Below, piece by piece: positions 43,956 through 54,577 of a DNA stretch of 64,000 nt; positions within the stretch are counted from its first letter, which is position 1; each line of letters begins with the position of its first letter. Where the stretch lies: positions 4,526,001 to 4,590,000 of the forward strand of contig NZ_LT629777.1 in the NCBI RefSeq assembly GCF_900105475.1. Reading direction: 5' to 3'. Source of the DNA: Pseudomonas asplenii (lineage in GTDB: Bacteria > Pseudomonadota > Gammaproteobacteria > Pseudomonadales > Pseudomonadaceae). Under the pieces are notes generated by a model that saw only the letters and a program-made list of their open reading frames with translations, searched no databases and was not told the origin of the DNA. The translations under genes and the position numbers were made by a program.

Positions 43956-44798
43956 TTACTGGTTGGGAACGGAAGAAGTGTGCTTGGGGGCCAGGGGGGC
44001 GGCCGGGATGAAGAACATCACCAGGGCGATCACCAGGTACAGCAGGTAGGCGCTCAGTACGCTGACGGTCGGTGCATCCTGATAGCCGAACATGCCGGCC
44101 AGGATCGAACCGGCGGGGCCATCCATCGGCAACGTCGCGCTGATGTCGAAGACCACATCCTGCAGGTGATTCCACAGGCCGGCCTCGTGCAGGGCCTGTA
44201 CCGAATTGGCCAGGATGCCGGCGGCAACCACCAGAATGAACAACCCGGTCCAGCGGAAGAACAGCGCCAGATTCAGGCGCATGCTGCCGGTATAGATGGC
44301 GAAACCGACCAGGATCGCCAGGATCAGGCCGAGCAGGGCGCCGATCGGTGCGCCCGGGCCTTCGCTCTGCTGGAACACCGCCAACAGGAAGAACACCGTT
44401 TCCAGGCCTTCGCGGGCGACGGCGAAGAACACCATGGCGATCAGGGCCCAGACCTGATGTTTGGAGGCCGCGAGGGCATGGTCGAGGGACACGTGCAGGG
44501 AATGCTTGATGGAGCGCGCGACCTTGCGCATCCAGAACACCATCGAACTGAGGATGCCGACGGCGACCAGGCCGACGATGCCTTCGAAAAGTTCCTGCTG
44601 CTTCTGTGGGAATTCGGCGCTGACCAGCTCCAGGCCGCCACCGACCAGCAGCGCGAGCGCGGCGGCGAGAAAGACCCCGATCCACACCGCAGGCATCCAT
44701 TGGCCACGGCCAGTCTGCTTGAGGTAACTGGCAATGATGCCAACGATGAGCGCGGCTTCAATACCTTCGCGCAGCATGATCAGAAAGGGAACCAGCAT
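43956..44798 (-). CDS. efeU: EfeU (FTR1-type) iron permease, 280 aa
   Basis: Seven-helix permease of the OFeT/FTR1 family. The two REGxE iron motifs are MLREGIEAALIVG (about residues 9-13) and FAVAREGLETVFFL (about 126-130), both with intact Arg and Glu. It moves ferric or ferrous iron across the inner membrane. First gene of efeU-efeO-efeB-efeM, with a near-perfect Fur box 44 bases upstream, so repressed when iron is plentiful. No frameshift, unlike the well-known K-12 efeU. Confidence 0.93.
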   Translation of the reverse strand: MLVPFLIMLREGIEAALIVGIIASYLKQTGRGQWMPAVWIGVFLAAALALLVGGGLELVSAEFPQKQQELFEGIVGLVAVGILSSMVFWMRKVARSIKHSLHVSLDHALAASKHQVWALIAMVFFAVAREGLETVFFLLAVFQQSEGPGAPIGALLGLILAILVGFAIYTGSMRLNLALFFRWTGLFILVVAAGILANSVQALHEAGLWNHLQDVVFDISATLPMDGPAGSILAGMFGYQDAPTVSVLSAYLLYLVIALVMFFIPAAPLAPKHTSSVPNQ

Positions 44799-44841
44799 TC
44801 GGAAATCGCGCCCGTTAGTAAAAGTGGATGGTAATTTGTAA

Positions 44842-44860
44842 CATAATGATACTCATTACT
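44842..44860 (-). promoter_or_regulatory. Fur box upstream of efeU
   Basis: CATAATGATACTCATTACT matches the 19-bp Fur consensus GATAATGATAATCATTATC at 15 of 19 positions and is palindromic. It lies 44 bases before efeU. The strongest operator in the window. Confidence 0.85.
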
Positions 44861-44944
44861 AAACAGATTTTGCCGGTTATAGCTGAACCGGGGCTGAACG
44901 GTTGGGGTCGGGACTGACTTCACAGGCCTCTGGTGGAAGCCTGA

Positions 44945-45008
44945 GTGCTGGCGATAGCGACCGGTCAGTCAACGTTTTTGTCTGCTGGTATGGCGCTATC
45001 GCCAGCAC
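44945..45008. repeat. REPIN with 15-bp perfect arms
   Basis: GTGCTGGCGATAGCG (44945-44959) and CGCTATCGCCAGCAC (44994-45008) are perfect inverted repeats around 34 bp, followed by GCCGGCTCCTGCAAGG. It lies between efeU and the racemase gene and is related to the element at 40426. Confidence 0.75.
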
Positions 45009-45045
45009 GCCGGCTCCTGCAAGGTGTTCTACAGATTTGTGGGGT

Positions 45046-45738
45046 TCAGTTGCCCAGGGCGAAATCGACCGCCGCCAGCGCGTGCAGCTCGGTGGTGTCG
45101 AGCAAGGGCAGCGGGCTGTGCTCGGGTTTGATCAGCAAGCCGATTTCAGTGCAGCCGAGAATGATCGCCTCGGCGCCTCGCGCCGCCAGCCCCTCGATCA
45201 CTTGTTGGTACAGCTGCCGCGATTGCTCGTTGATCACGCCCACGCACAGCTCGTCATAGATGATTCGATGGACGGCCTGGCGTTGCTCCGTTTCGGGAAT
45301 CAGTACCTCCAGTCCCTGGGCCACCAGTCGCTGCTTGAGGAAGTCCTGTTCCATGGTGAACGCCGTGCCGAGCAGGCCGACCCGCGTTGCGCCGCGGGCG
45401 AGGGCGGCCTGGCCGGTCGGTGTGGCGATATGCAGGAAGGGGATGCTCACGGCGCCCTCGATCTGCTGCGCCAGCCGATGCATGGTGTTGGTACACAGCA
45501 CCACGCATTCGGCGCCACCGGCTTGCAGGCGTCGCGCGGCGTCCTGCAGGATCAGCCCTGCATCGTCCCAGCGCCCGGCGTGCTGGGCCTGTTCGACAGG
45601 GCCGAAGTCGACGCTGTACATTAACAATGCCGCCGAACGCAGCGGGCCGAGTCGGGAGCGGACCTGCTGGTTGATGATCCGGTAATACTCGGCGCTGGAC
45701 TCCCAGCTCATGCCGCCGATAAGGCCGATGGTGCGCAT
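45046..45738 (-). CDS. Aspartate/glutamate racemase family protein (YgeA-like), 230 aa
   Basis: Starts MRTIGLIGGMSWESSAEYYRIINQ, the YgeA-type opening. The two catalytic Cys motifs are CVVLCTNTMHRLA (about 80) and AIILGCTEIGLLI (about 193), so it is a cofactor-independent amino-acid racemase. YgeA homologues act broadly on homoserine, aspartate and other amino acids. Cytosolic. Divergent from an AraC-type regulator (76-base gap), probably its controller. A REPIN lies just beyond its stop. Confidence 0.88.
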   Translation of the reverse strand: MRTIGLIGGMSWESSAEYYRIINQQVRSRLGPLRSAALLMYSVDFGPVEQAQHAGRWDDAGLILQDAARRLQAGGAECVVLCTNTMHRLAQQIEGAVSIPFLHIATPTGQAALARGATRVGLLGTAFTMEQDFLKQRLVAQGLEVLIPETEQRQAVHRIIYDELCVGVINEQSRQLYQQVIEGLAARGAEAIILGCTEIGLLIKPEHSPLPLLDTTELHALAAVDFALGN

Positions 45739-45814
45739 GTGGTGTTCCTTTCGATCACGGGTGTGCAGGCAGTCTGCGGCTTGGCGGCAATGGTGATCTA
45801 TCAGGAAATTTCAG

Positions 45815-46609
45815 ATGCGCGAACAACCGGTCGGTGAGCTTGCGATGCCTGCCCGGCGCCTGCTGGACGGGCGCCTGTGCCTGCAACTCTTGCCGCGCTC
45901 AGCCTATAGCGGGCGCGATCCAGTGCAATGGCAGACCTTGGGCATCGCCCTGGAGTCTCAGCGCGGTGTCCATGCCATCGGCTCCGACCGGCGCGTGGAT
46001 TTCGACACCCGTCCCGGCACCCTGGCACTGACGCCGCCGGGTATCGAGGTGTTTTCCGAGTCCGCTGAAGGGGGCGAGTACCTGTTGGTGCGCTGGCAGC
46101 TCGAAGATGATCGCCCGGCGCTCCAGCAGCGGCTGGAGAGTCCCGGACACACGCGGGGTTTTGCCTTGGGGCGACAGCTGCGCCGGCTGTTGCTGGAGCC
46201 GGGTTGCGATCCGCTGATGCTCGAAGCGGTTGCGCTGGAGTTTGTCCGGTTGGGCGAGTTGGTTCCGCTCGGTAGTCCAGCACCGCCGAACTTCACGGCA
46301 GTGCTGCGTCGTTTTGCCGAGGATTTCGCCCAGCCCTTGAGCCTGGCCCAACTGGCGTCGGGGCAGGGGCAGTCGGAGCTACGTTTCCTGCGCGACTTCA
46401 CCCGGGCCATTGGCATGACGCCCCATGCCTATCTGCTGGAGGTGCGGGTGCAGGCGGCACGGCGGATGATCGAGGGTGGCGAGCGGTCGCTGGCGCAGAT
46501 CGCCCTCGATTGTGGCTTTGCCCAGCAGTCGCACCTGGGCAGCGCCTTTCGCAAAGTGCTGGGGGTGACGCCCGGGCAGTACCGCAGGCGTCTGGCAGGC
46601 TCCGTGTAG
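45815..46609 (+). CDS. AraC family transcriptional regulator, 264 aa
   Basis: The C-terminal AraC double HTH (about 165-262) reads LSLAQLASGQGQSELRFLRDFTRAIGMTPHAYLLEVRVQAARRMIEGGERSLAQIALDCGFAQQSHLGSAFRKVLGVTPGQYRR. The N-terminal AraC-binding cupin (about 10-110) includes SDRRVDFDTRPGTLALTPPGIEVFSESAEGGEYLLVRWQ. It probably senses a small molecule and controls the divergent racemase gene. ATG 45815 with TCAGGAAA upstream. Confidence 0.88.
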   Translation: MREQPVGELAMPARRLLDGRLCLQLLPRSAYSGRDPVQWQTLGIALESQRGVHAIGSDRRVDFDTRPGTLALTPPGIEVFSESAEGGEYLLVRWQLEDDRPALQQRLESPGHTRGFALGRQLRRLLLEPGCDPLMLEAVALEFVRLGELVPLGSPAPPNFTAVLRRFAEDFAQPLSLAQLASGQGQSELRFLRDFTRAIGMTPHAYLLEVRVQAARRMIEGGERSLAQIALDCGFAQQSHLGSAFRKVLGVTPGQYRRRLAGSV

Positions 46610-46659
46610 GCGCAGGGCTTGCCCGCGAACAGGCCCGCCCAGGCACCACAGCCTTGAAT

Positions 46660-46884
46660 CTACATATCCATGTGTGCCCAACTCTCAGGCGGCCTTTCCT
46701 CAACCACCATCGCCGGCACCACCTTGCCCGTCGCCTGCTCAACCCGCTGCGCCACCTCCGGATCGTCGGAGAACAGCATCAGGCTGGCCTCGTCCAGGCT
46801 CTTTTCCGATTGGTCCCGCAGGCAGTAGCTGATGCCCAGATACAGCGAAACCACCGCCATCAGATTCAAACCGATTTCCAGCAT
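46660..46884 (-). CDS. Small CcoQ-like membrane protein, 74 aa
   Basis: Starts MLEIGLNLMAVVSLYLGISYCL at ATG 46884, after an exceptionally strong GAGGAGGA site. One transmembrane helix (about 4-22) is followed by a charged tail rich in Glu/Asp. It lies 26 bases downstream of the orphan ccoN. This matches the small ccoQ4-type gene next to ccoN4 in P. aeruginosa (PA4134/PA4133), from memory. It is the presumed small subunit or assembly helper of an alternative cbb3 oxidase; sequence alone cannot prove it. Confidence 0.7.
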   Translation of the reverse strand: MLEIGLNLMAVVSLYLGISYCLRDQSEKSLDEASLMLFSDDPEVAQRVEQATGKVVPAMVVEERPPESWAHMDM

Positions 46885-46910
46885 CGTACGATCCTCCTCG
46901 CTCTGGGCAT

Positions 46911-48338
<1,428 letters not shown>

Positions 48339-48442
48339 GGTCAAGTCTTCCACGGTTGCCAGATCGTGCCCGGCCACCCTGGCCTGGCAGGGGAGGACTG
48401 TAGGAATTGCTGCAGAAACAAAACAGACTCAGAAATGTCTCA

Positions 48443-48456
48443 TTCATACGGATCAG
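48443..48456. promoter_or_regulatory. Possible ANR/FNR box before ccoN
   Basis: TTCATACGGATCAG matches TTGAT-N4-ATCAA at 8 of 10 positions, about 105 bases upstream of the ccoN start. Low-oxygen control would suit a cbb3 subunit. Confidence 0.4.
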
Positions 48457-48547
48457 GCTTTTATCCTGTATTGTCACGCTCTGAGGTGCACTGATATGGG
48501 TTTTTGTGAAGCATGGATAGGCTGTTTGTAGCGTTATCCGGTACAGG

Positions 48548-48612
48548 ACGCCCGTTAGGGCGTACCCGGGACATAGGTGGCAGCTTTGCGCGCAAGCTCC
48601 TACAAGTAAAAG
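48548..48612. repeat. REP-like structured stretch before tpx
   Basis: ACGCCC-GTTA-GGGCGT (48548-48563) is a perfect hairpin, followed by a REP-type block ending GCGCAAGCTCCTACAAG. It lies in the 394-base gap between ccoN and the first tpx. Beyond it and the ANR-like site I see no gene in that gap. Confidence 0.5.
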
Positions 48613-48732
48613 TTGTATTTCAGATTTGCCGCACCCTCGAAGGTGTGCGAATTTGTGGGTCCCCCATAGGTCGACTGACGCTTTCGTGCTTAACTTCGGC
48701 CTCTTCAAATATTTTCTGGAAGGATTTCGCTC

Positions 48733-49233
48733 ATGGCTCAAGTCACCCTCAAAGGCAACCCGGTCAAGGTCAACGGCCAACTGCCTCAGGTCGGCACCCA
48801 GGCTCCGGCCTTTTCCCTGGTCAACGCCGGCCTGGCCGACGTCAGCCTGGAAAGCTTTGCCGGCAAGCGCAAGGTGCTGAACATTTTCCCAAGCGTCGAC
48901 ACCCCGACCTGTGCCACCTCGGTGCGTAAGTTCAACGCCCAGGCCAACGATGTCGCCAACACCGTGGTGCTGTGCATCTCGGCTGACCTGCCGTTTGCCC
49001 AGGCACGCTTCTGCGGCGCCGAAGGCCTGGAAAACGTCCAGAACCTGTCGACCCTGCGTGGTCGCGAGTTCATCGAAAACTACGGTGTGGCCATCGCTGA
49101 CGGCCCGTTGACAGGCCTGACCGCCCGTGCGGTGGTGGTGCTGGACGAAAACAACAATGTCCTGCACAGCGAACTGGTCGGTGAAATCGCTGACGAGCCG
49201 AACTACGACGCAGCCCTGGCTGTATTGAAGTAA
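48733..49233 (+). CDS. tpx: Thiol peroxidase Tpx (copy 1), 166 aa
   Basis: Starts [39 protein letters not shown]. Peroxiredoxin of the atypical 2-Cys Tpx type: peroxidatic Cys60 in [12 protein letters not shown] and resolving Cys94 in [20 protein letters not shown], at spacing 34 as in E. coli. It reduces hydrogen or alkyl peroxides with thioredoxin. ATG 48733 follows GGAAGG. It is the left of two tandem copies and ends at its own terminator. Confidence 0.95.
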   Translation: MAQVTLKGNPVKVNGQLPQVGTQAPAFSLVNAGLADVSLESFAGKRKVLNIFPSVDTPTCATSVRKFNAQANDVANTVVLCISADLPFAQARFCGAEGLENVQNLSTLRGREFIENYGVAIADGPLTGLTARAVVVLDENNNVLHSELVGEIADEPNYDAALAVLK

Positions 49234-49252
49234 GCGGCGACGCAAGTCACCC

Positions 49253-49280
49253 ACGGCCTGGCATTGTCCAGGCCGTTTTT
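49253..49280 (+). terminator. Intrinsic terminator after tpx copy 1
   Basis: ACGGCCTGG (49253-49261) pairs perfectly with CCAGGCCGT (49268-49276), 6-nt loop, then TTTT. The same stem recurs after copy 2. Confidence 0.88.
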
Positions 49281-49302
49281 GTTTGTGCCGGACTCGAACC
49301 CT

Positions 49303-49345
49303 GTGGCGAGCAGGCTTGCCCGCGCGGGCGCGCGAAGCGGGCCTG
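49303..49345. repeat. REP sequence between tpx copies
   Basis: GTGGCGAGCAGGCTTGCCCG (49303-49322) followed by GC-rich palindromic CGCGGGCGCGCG; the same class as 15139. It separates the two tpx genes. Confidence 0.6.
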
Positions 49346-49519
49346 AAACCTTGACCCCGTTTCAACTGTCACACTGCGGTGCCTGGTCATGGGCCGCTCT
49401 GGCCTGGGCCTTCGGGATCCTTGCGTGGCTGTGACAATTTGTGTTCGGACGTAGGTGTCGGCGGCATATCGTGGTTAACTTCAACCTTTCTTCTGCAACT
49501 GTTCAAAAGGATAGACTTC

Positions 49520-50020
49520 ATGGCTCAAGTGACGCGCAGAGGCGTAGTGGTGCAGGTCAACGGTGAGCTGCCGCGTCCCGGAACCCGGGCGCCCGGGTTT
49601 TCCCTGGTGAACAAGGACCTGGCTGACGTCTCTCTGGCTGACTTCGCCGGCCAGCGCAAGATATTGAACATTTTCCCGAGCATCGACACGCCGACCTGCG
49701 CCAAGTCGGTCCGCGCCTTCAACGCCCACGCCAATGAACTGAGCAATACCGTGGTGCTGTGCATTTCCGCCGACCTGCCGTTCGCCCAGGCTCGTTTCTG
49801 CGGTGCCGAAGGCCTGGAAAATGTCCAGAACCTGTCGACCTTGCGCGGCGCCCGATTCATGCAAGACTACGGTGTAGCCATCGCCGACGGCCCAACCGCG
49901 GGTCTCACCGCCAGGGCCGTACTGGTACTCGACGAACAGGACCAGGTGCTGCACAGCGAATTGGTTGCCGATATGGGCCAGGAACCCGACTACGCCGCCG
50001 CCCTCGCTGTCTTGCAGTAA
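49520..50020 (+). CDS. tpx: Thiol peroxidase Tpx (copy 2), 166 aa
   Basis: Starts [39 protein letters not shown] at ATG 49520 after AAAAGGA. Same length and the same Cys60/Cys94 pair as copy 1 ([32 protein letters not shown]). The identical core and changed surface residues indicate a tandem duplication that has since diverged. It likely also reduces peroxides with thioredoxin, possibly with different regulation. Own terminator follows. Confidence 0.93.
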   Translation: MAQVTRRGVVVQVNGELPRPGTRAPGFSLVNKDLADVSLADFAGQRKILNIFPSIDTPTCAKSVRAFNAHANELSNTVVLCISADLPFAQARFCGAEGLENVQNLSTLRGARFMQDYGVAIADGPTAGLTARAVLVLDEQDQVLHSELVADMGQEPDYAAALAVLQ

Positions 50021-50038
50021 GCGACCTGGCAATGCTTG

Positions 50039-50065
50039 ACGGCCTGTCCCTGTCCAGGCCGTTTT
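50039..50065 (+). terminator. Intrinsic terminator after tpx copy 2
   Basis: ACGGCCTG (50039-50046) pairs with CAGGCCGT (50055-50062), then TTT. It is a near copy of the terminator after the first tpx, so the duplication included the 3' flank. Confidence 0.85.
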
Positions 50066-50189
50066 CATTTGCATTTCAGTGTCTTGGTCGAAGAACGTCA
50101 TGCAAAGGTAAATTGCCGGTAAAGGCCCTTTGCATGAAACCTCTGAGTGCTTATCTTTCAGGCTCCTAAGGAAGAAGCACTCGCCCACA

Positions 50190-51479
50190 ATGGTTGATCA
50201 CTCCATGCAATCCTCTGCTCCCCGCAAATCCCGTCGTTGGCTGTTTGGCCTGCTCACCTTGTTGATCATCGCGGCGCTGTGCTGGCATTTCTGGCCGGCG
50301 GGTGCGAACAAGGCCCAACACAAACCGGCCGGGCATACCGGCAAGACAGGCATGATGCGCCCAGGCTTCGGCGCCGCCACCGGCCCGGTGCCGGTGCGTG
50401 TGGCACCGGCTACCATTGGCGACTTCCCGCTCTATTACCAGGCGCTGGGCACCGTGACTGCGCTCAATACCGTCAATGTGCGCACGCAGGTGGCCGGGCA
50501 ACTGGTCAAGATCAACTTCCAGGAAGGGCAGATGGTCAAGGCCGGCGATGTGCTGGCCGAGATTGACCCGCGCAGCTACCAGAGCGCCCTGCTGCAGGCC
50601 CAGGGTACCTTGCTGCAGAGCCAGGCCCAGTTGAAGAATGCCCAGGTCGACCTGCAGCGCTATCGCGGGCTGTATGCCGAAGACAGTATCGCCAAGCAGA
50701 CCCTCGATACCGCCGAGGCGACGGTGCTGCAATACCAGGGCACGGTGAAGAACAACCAGGGCGCAGTCGATGCGGCAAAACTGAACCTGGAGTTCACCAA
50801 GGTCCGTGCACCGATTTCCGGACGCCTGGGCCTGCGCCAACTGGACGTCGGCAACCTGTTGGCGGCCAACGACACCCAGGCCGTGGCGGTGATCACCCAG
50901 ACCCAGCCGATCAGCGTGGTATTCACCTTGCCGGAGAACAACCTCGACGTGGTACTGCCCCGTTTCCGCAGCGGCGCGCATCTGCCAGCCGAAGCCTGGG
51001 ATCGCGGTGACGTGAAGCAGCAGGCCACCGGCGTACTGCAAAGCCTGGACAACCAGATTGATATCACCACCGGCACCCTGAAATTCAAGGCGCTCTACGA
51101 AAACAAGGAACAGACCCTGTTCCCCAACCAGTTCGTCAACGTGCACCTGCTCGCCGATACCCTGAAGAACGTGGTGCTGGCGCCGAGCGCGGCGATCCAG
51201 TTCGGTACCGATGGTCCCTTCGTCTATACGCTGGACGGCGACAAGAAGGTCAAGATCCGTCCGATCAAGGTCGGCTCCAGCGACGGCAACGTCACCGTGG
51301 TCACCGAGGGCCTGGCCGCTGGCGACCGGATGGTGCTCGAAGGGACCGACCGTCTCAAGGATGGCAGTGACGTGGAAGTGGTGAATGACAGCCAGCAGGT
51401 CCCGACCTCGCCGGCCGAGCACCTGCACGGCGCCAAGGATGCACCGGCTGAGGCCAAGGCGAAAAAGGTCGGCGCATGA
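50190..51479 (+). CDS. muxA: RND efflux membrane fusion protein MuxA (MdtA-like), 429 aa
   Basis: Starts [31 protein letters not shown]. The membrane anchor at about 15-33 is followed by the HlyD/AcrA fold: [63 protein letters not shown], a coiled coil about 105-190, and the lipoyl/beta-barrel end with [18 protein letters not shown]. It is the periplasmic adaptor of a tripartite pump. ATG 50190 and 50205 are both possible. First of four genes overlapping by 4 nt. In P. aeruginosa the matching operon is muxABC-opmB. Confidence 0.9.
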   Translation: MVDHSMQSSAPRKSRRWLFGLLTLLIIAALCWHFWPAGANKAQHKPAGHTGKTGMMRPGFGAATGPVPVRVAPATIGDFPLYYQALGTVTALNTVNVRTQVAGQLVKINFQEGQMVKAGDVLAEIDPRSYQSALLQAQGTLLQSQAQLKNAQVDLQRYRGLYAEDSIAKQTLDTAEATVLQYQGTVKNNQGAVDAAKLNLEFTKVRAPISGRLGLRQLDVGNLLAANDTQAVAVITQTQPISVVFTLPENNLDVVLPRFRSGAHLPAEAWDRGDVKQQATGVLQSLDNQIDITTGTLKFKALYENKEQTLFPNQFVNVHLLADTLKNVVLAPSAAIQFGTDGPFVYTLDGDKKVKIRPIKVGSSDGNVTVVTEGLAAGDRMVLEGTDRLKDGSDVEVVNDSQQVPTSPAEHLHGAKDAPAEAKAKKVGA

Positions 51480-54400
51480 ATCTCTCGCGGCTGTTCATTC
51501 TCCGCCCGGTAGCGACCACCCTGAGCATGCTGGCGATCGTCCTGGCCGGGATGATCGCCTACCGTTTGCTGCCAGTGTCGGCGCTGCCACAGGTCGATTA
51601 CCCGACGATCCGGGTGATGACCCTGTACCCGGGCGCCAGTCCGGACGTGATGACCAGTGCGGTCACCGCACCGCTGGAGCGCCAGTTCGGACAGATGCCC
51701 GGGCTGACCCAGATGGCCTCCACCAGCTCCGGCGGCGCCTCGGTGCTGACCTTGCGTTTCAACCTCGACATCAACATGGATGTCGCCGAACAGCAGGTCC
51801 AGGCTGCGATCAATGCCGCGACCAACCTGTTGCCCAAGGATCTGCCGGCACCGCCGGTGTACAACAAGGTCAACCCGGCCGATACCCCGGTGCTGACCCT
51901 GGCGATTACCTCGAAAACCATGCTGTTGCCCAAGCTCAACGACCTGGTCGATACGCGCATGGCGCAGAAGATCGCCCAGATCAGCGGCGTCGGCATGGTC
52001 AGCATCGCCGGTGGCCAGCGCCAGGCGGTACGGATCAAGGTCAACCCCGAAGCCCTGGCAGCCAACAGCCTGAACCTGTCCGACGTCCGTACGCTGGTCG
52101 GCGCCTCCAACGTCAACCAGCCCAAGGGTAACTTCGACGGTCCGACCCGGGTGTCGATGCTCGATGCCAACGACCAGTTGCGCTCGCCGAAGGAATACGC
52201 CGACCTGATCCTCGCCTACAAGAACGGCGCGCCGTTGCGTCTCAAGGACGTGGCACAGATCGTCGATGGCGCGGAGAACGAACGCCTGGCGGCCTGGGCC
52301 AATGAAAACCAGGCGGTGCTGCTCAACATCCAGCGCCAGCCAGGGGCCAACGTGATCGAAGTGGTGGACCGGATCAAGGCGCTGCTGCCGAGCATCACCG
52401 ACAACCTGCCGGCAGGCATCAATGTCAGTGTGCTGACCGACCGTACCCAGACCATCCGCGCGTCGGTCACCGACGTGCAGCATGAACTGCTGATCGCCAT
52501 CGCCCTGGTGGTGATGGTGACGTTCCTGTTCCTGCGCCGAGCCAGCGCCACCATCATCCCCTCGGTGGCGGTGCCGCTGTCGCTGATTGGTACCTTCGGC
52601 GTGATGTACCTGGCAGGCTTCTCGGTCAACAACCTGACGCTGATGGCCCTGACCATCGCCACCGGTTTTGTGGTCGACGACGCCATCGTCATGCTGGAAA
52701 ACATCTCGCGCTTCATCGAGGAAGGCGACAGCCCCATGCAGGCTGCGCTCAAGGGGGCCAAGCAGATCGGCTTCACCCTGGTGTCGCTGACGCTGTCGCT
52801 GATCGCGGTGCTGATTCCGCTGCTGTTCATGGCCGATGTGGTCGGGCGGCTGTTCCGTGAGTTCGCCATCACCCTGGCGGTGGCGATCCTGATTTCCCTG
52901 GTGGTATCACTGACGCTGACGCCGATGATGTGCGCGCGCCTGCTCAAGCGTGAACCCAGGGAAGAAGAGCAGGGCCGTTTCTACCGCGCCAGCGGCGCCT
53001 GGCTCGATTGGCTGATCGAGTCCTACGGCCGCAAGTTGCAATGGGTGCTCAAGCATCAGTCGCTGACCCTGTTGGTCGCCGTCGGTACCCTGGCGCTGAC
53101 CGTGTTCCTCTACCTGATCGTGCCCAAGGGCTTCTTCCCGGTGCAGGACACCGGGGTGATCCAGGGCATTTCCGAAGCGCCGCAGTCGGTGTCGTTCGCG
53201 GCCATGAGCCAGCGCCAGCAGGAACTGGCCAAGGTGATTCTGGCTGATCCGGCGGTACAGAGCCTGTCGTCCTATATCGGTGTCGATGGCGACAACACCA
53301 CGCTCAACAGCGGGCGCCTGCTGATCAACCTCAAACCCCATCGCGAGCGTGATCTCAGCGCGACCCAGGTGATCGCGCGCCTGCAACCGAACTTGGACAA
53401 ACTGGTGGGCATCCGCCTGTACCTGCAGCCGGTGCAGGACCTGACCATCGAAGACCGCGTCAGCCGCACGCAGTACCAGTTCAGCATGTCCTCGCCAGAC
53501 GCCGACCTGCTCGCCGAGTGGAGCGGCAAGCTGCTCGACGCCCTGGCCCAGCGGCCGGAACTGACCGATGTCGCCAGCGACCTGCAGGACAAGGGCCTGC
53601 AGGTGTACCTGGTGATCGACCGGGATGCCGCGTCGCGGCTCGGTGTGGCGGTCTCTGACATTACCGATGCGTTGTATGACGGTTTTGGCCAGCGGCAGAT
53701 TTCCACCATCTACACCCAGGCCAGCCAGTACCGCGTGGTGCTCCAGGCCCAGGCCGGGGAAAGGATCGGCCCGGCGGCGCTCGACCAGATCCACGTCAAG
53801 ACCACCAGCGGCAGTCAGGTTCGCTTGTCGAGCCTGGCGCGGATCGAGGAGCGCCAGGCGCAACTGGCGATCTCCCACATCGGCCAGTTCCCGGCGGTGA
53901 CGATGTCGTTCAACCTGGCACCAGGCATCGCGCTGGGGCAGGGCGTCGAGATCATCGACCAGGTGAAGCATGACATCGGCATGCCGATCGGCGTGCAGAC
54001 CCAGTTCCAGGGGGCTGCCGAAGCCTTCCAGGCCTCGTTGTCGAGCACGCTGCTGCTGATCCTGGCGGCGGTGGTGACCATGTACATCGTGCTTGGCGTA
54101 CTCTACGAGAGCTACATTCATCCGGTGACGATCCTCTCGACCCTGCCATCGGCCGCGGTCGGCGCCTTGCTGGCGTTGATCCTCAGCGGTAATGACCTGG
54201 GCATGATCGCCATCATCGGCATCATCCTGCTGATCGGTATCGTCAAGAAGAACGCGATCATGATGATCGACTTCGCTCTCGACGCCGAACGCAATCAGGG
54301 CGTTGCGCCCGAGCAGGCGATCTACCAGGCGGCGCTGTTGCGGTTCCGGCCGATCCTGATGACGACGCTGGCAGCGCTGTTCGGTGCCGTGCCGCTGATG

Positions 54401-54577
54401 CTGGCGACCGGCTCCGGTGCCGAGCTGCGTCAGCCCCTGGGCCTGGTGATGGTTGGCGGGTTGCTGGTCAGCCAGGTGCTGACGCTGTTCACCACGCCAG
54501 TGATCTATCTGTTCTTTGACCGTCTGGGACGGAGCTGGGGTCGGCATCCGAGCCGTCTGGAGCAGGCGGACACATGA
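51476..54577 (+). CDS. muxB: RND transporter MuxB (MdtB-like), 1033 aa
   Basis: A full-length 12-helix HAE1-type RND pump. It begins [47 protein letters not shown]; helix 4 has [15 protein letters not shown] with the proton-relay Asp pair. Two large periplasmic domains follow TM1 and TM7. It overlaps muxA and muxC by 4 nt. It forms one half of the unusual double-RND pump MuxBC (MdtBC in E. coli), exporting aromatic antibiotics, bile salts or other amphiphiles. Confidence 0.93.
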   Translation: MNLSRLFILRPVATTLSMLAIVLAGMIAYRLLPVSALPQVDYPTIRVMTLYPGASPDVMTSAVTAPLERQFGQMPGLTQMASTSSGGASVLTLRFNLDINMDVAEQQVQAAINAATNLLPKDLPAPPVYNKVNPADTPVLTLAITSKTMLLPKLNDLVDTRMAQKIAQISGVGMVSIAGGQRQAVRIKVNPEALAANSLNLSDVRTLVGASNVNQPKGNFDGPTRVSMLDANDQLRSPKEYADLILAYKNGAPLRLKDVAQIVDGAENERLAAWANENQAVLLNIQRQPGANVIEVVDRIKALLPSITDNLPAGINVSVLTDRTQTIRASVTDVQHELLIAIALVVMVTFLFLRRASATIIPSVAVPLSLIGTFGVMYLAGFSVNNLTLMALTIATGFVVDDAIVMLENISRFIEEGDSPMQAALKGAKQIGFTLVSLTLSLIAVLIPLLFMADVVGRLFREFAITLAVAILISLVVSLTLTPMMCARLLKREPREEEQGRFYRASGAWLDWLIESYGRKLQWVLKHQSLTLLVAVGTLALTVFLYLIVPKGFFPVQDTGVIQGISEAPQSVSFAAMSQRQQELAKVILADPAVQSLSSYIGVDGDNTTLNSGRLLINLKPHRERDLSATQVIARLQPNLDKLVGIRLYLQPVQDLTIEDRVSRTQYQFSMSSPDADLLAEWSGKLLDALAQRPELTDVASDLQDKGLQVYLVIDRDAASRLGVAVSDITDALYDGFGQRQISTIYTQASQYRVVLQAQAGERIGPAALDQIHVKTTSGSQVRLSSLARIEERQAQLAISHIGQFPAVTMSFNLAPGIALGQGVEIIDQVKHDIGMPIGVQTQFQGAAEAFQASLSSTLLLILAAVVTMYIVLGVLYESYIHPVTILSTLPSAAVGALLALILSGNDLGMIAIIGIILLIGIVKKNAIMMIDFALDAERNQGVAPEQAIYQAALLRFRPILMTTLAALFGAVPLMLATGSGAELRQPLGLVMVGGLLVSQVLTLFTTPVIYLFFDRLGRSWGRHPSRLEQADT

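Noticed and set aside
42754..44700. Extending efeO to a 648-residue protein.
   Set aside because: The extra 250 residues are the other frame of efeU. The ATG at 43947 follows the efeU stop by 8 nt and starts the proper membrane anchor.
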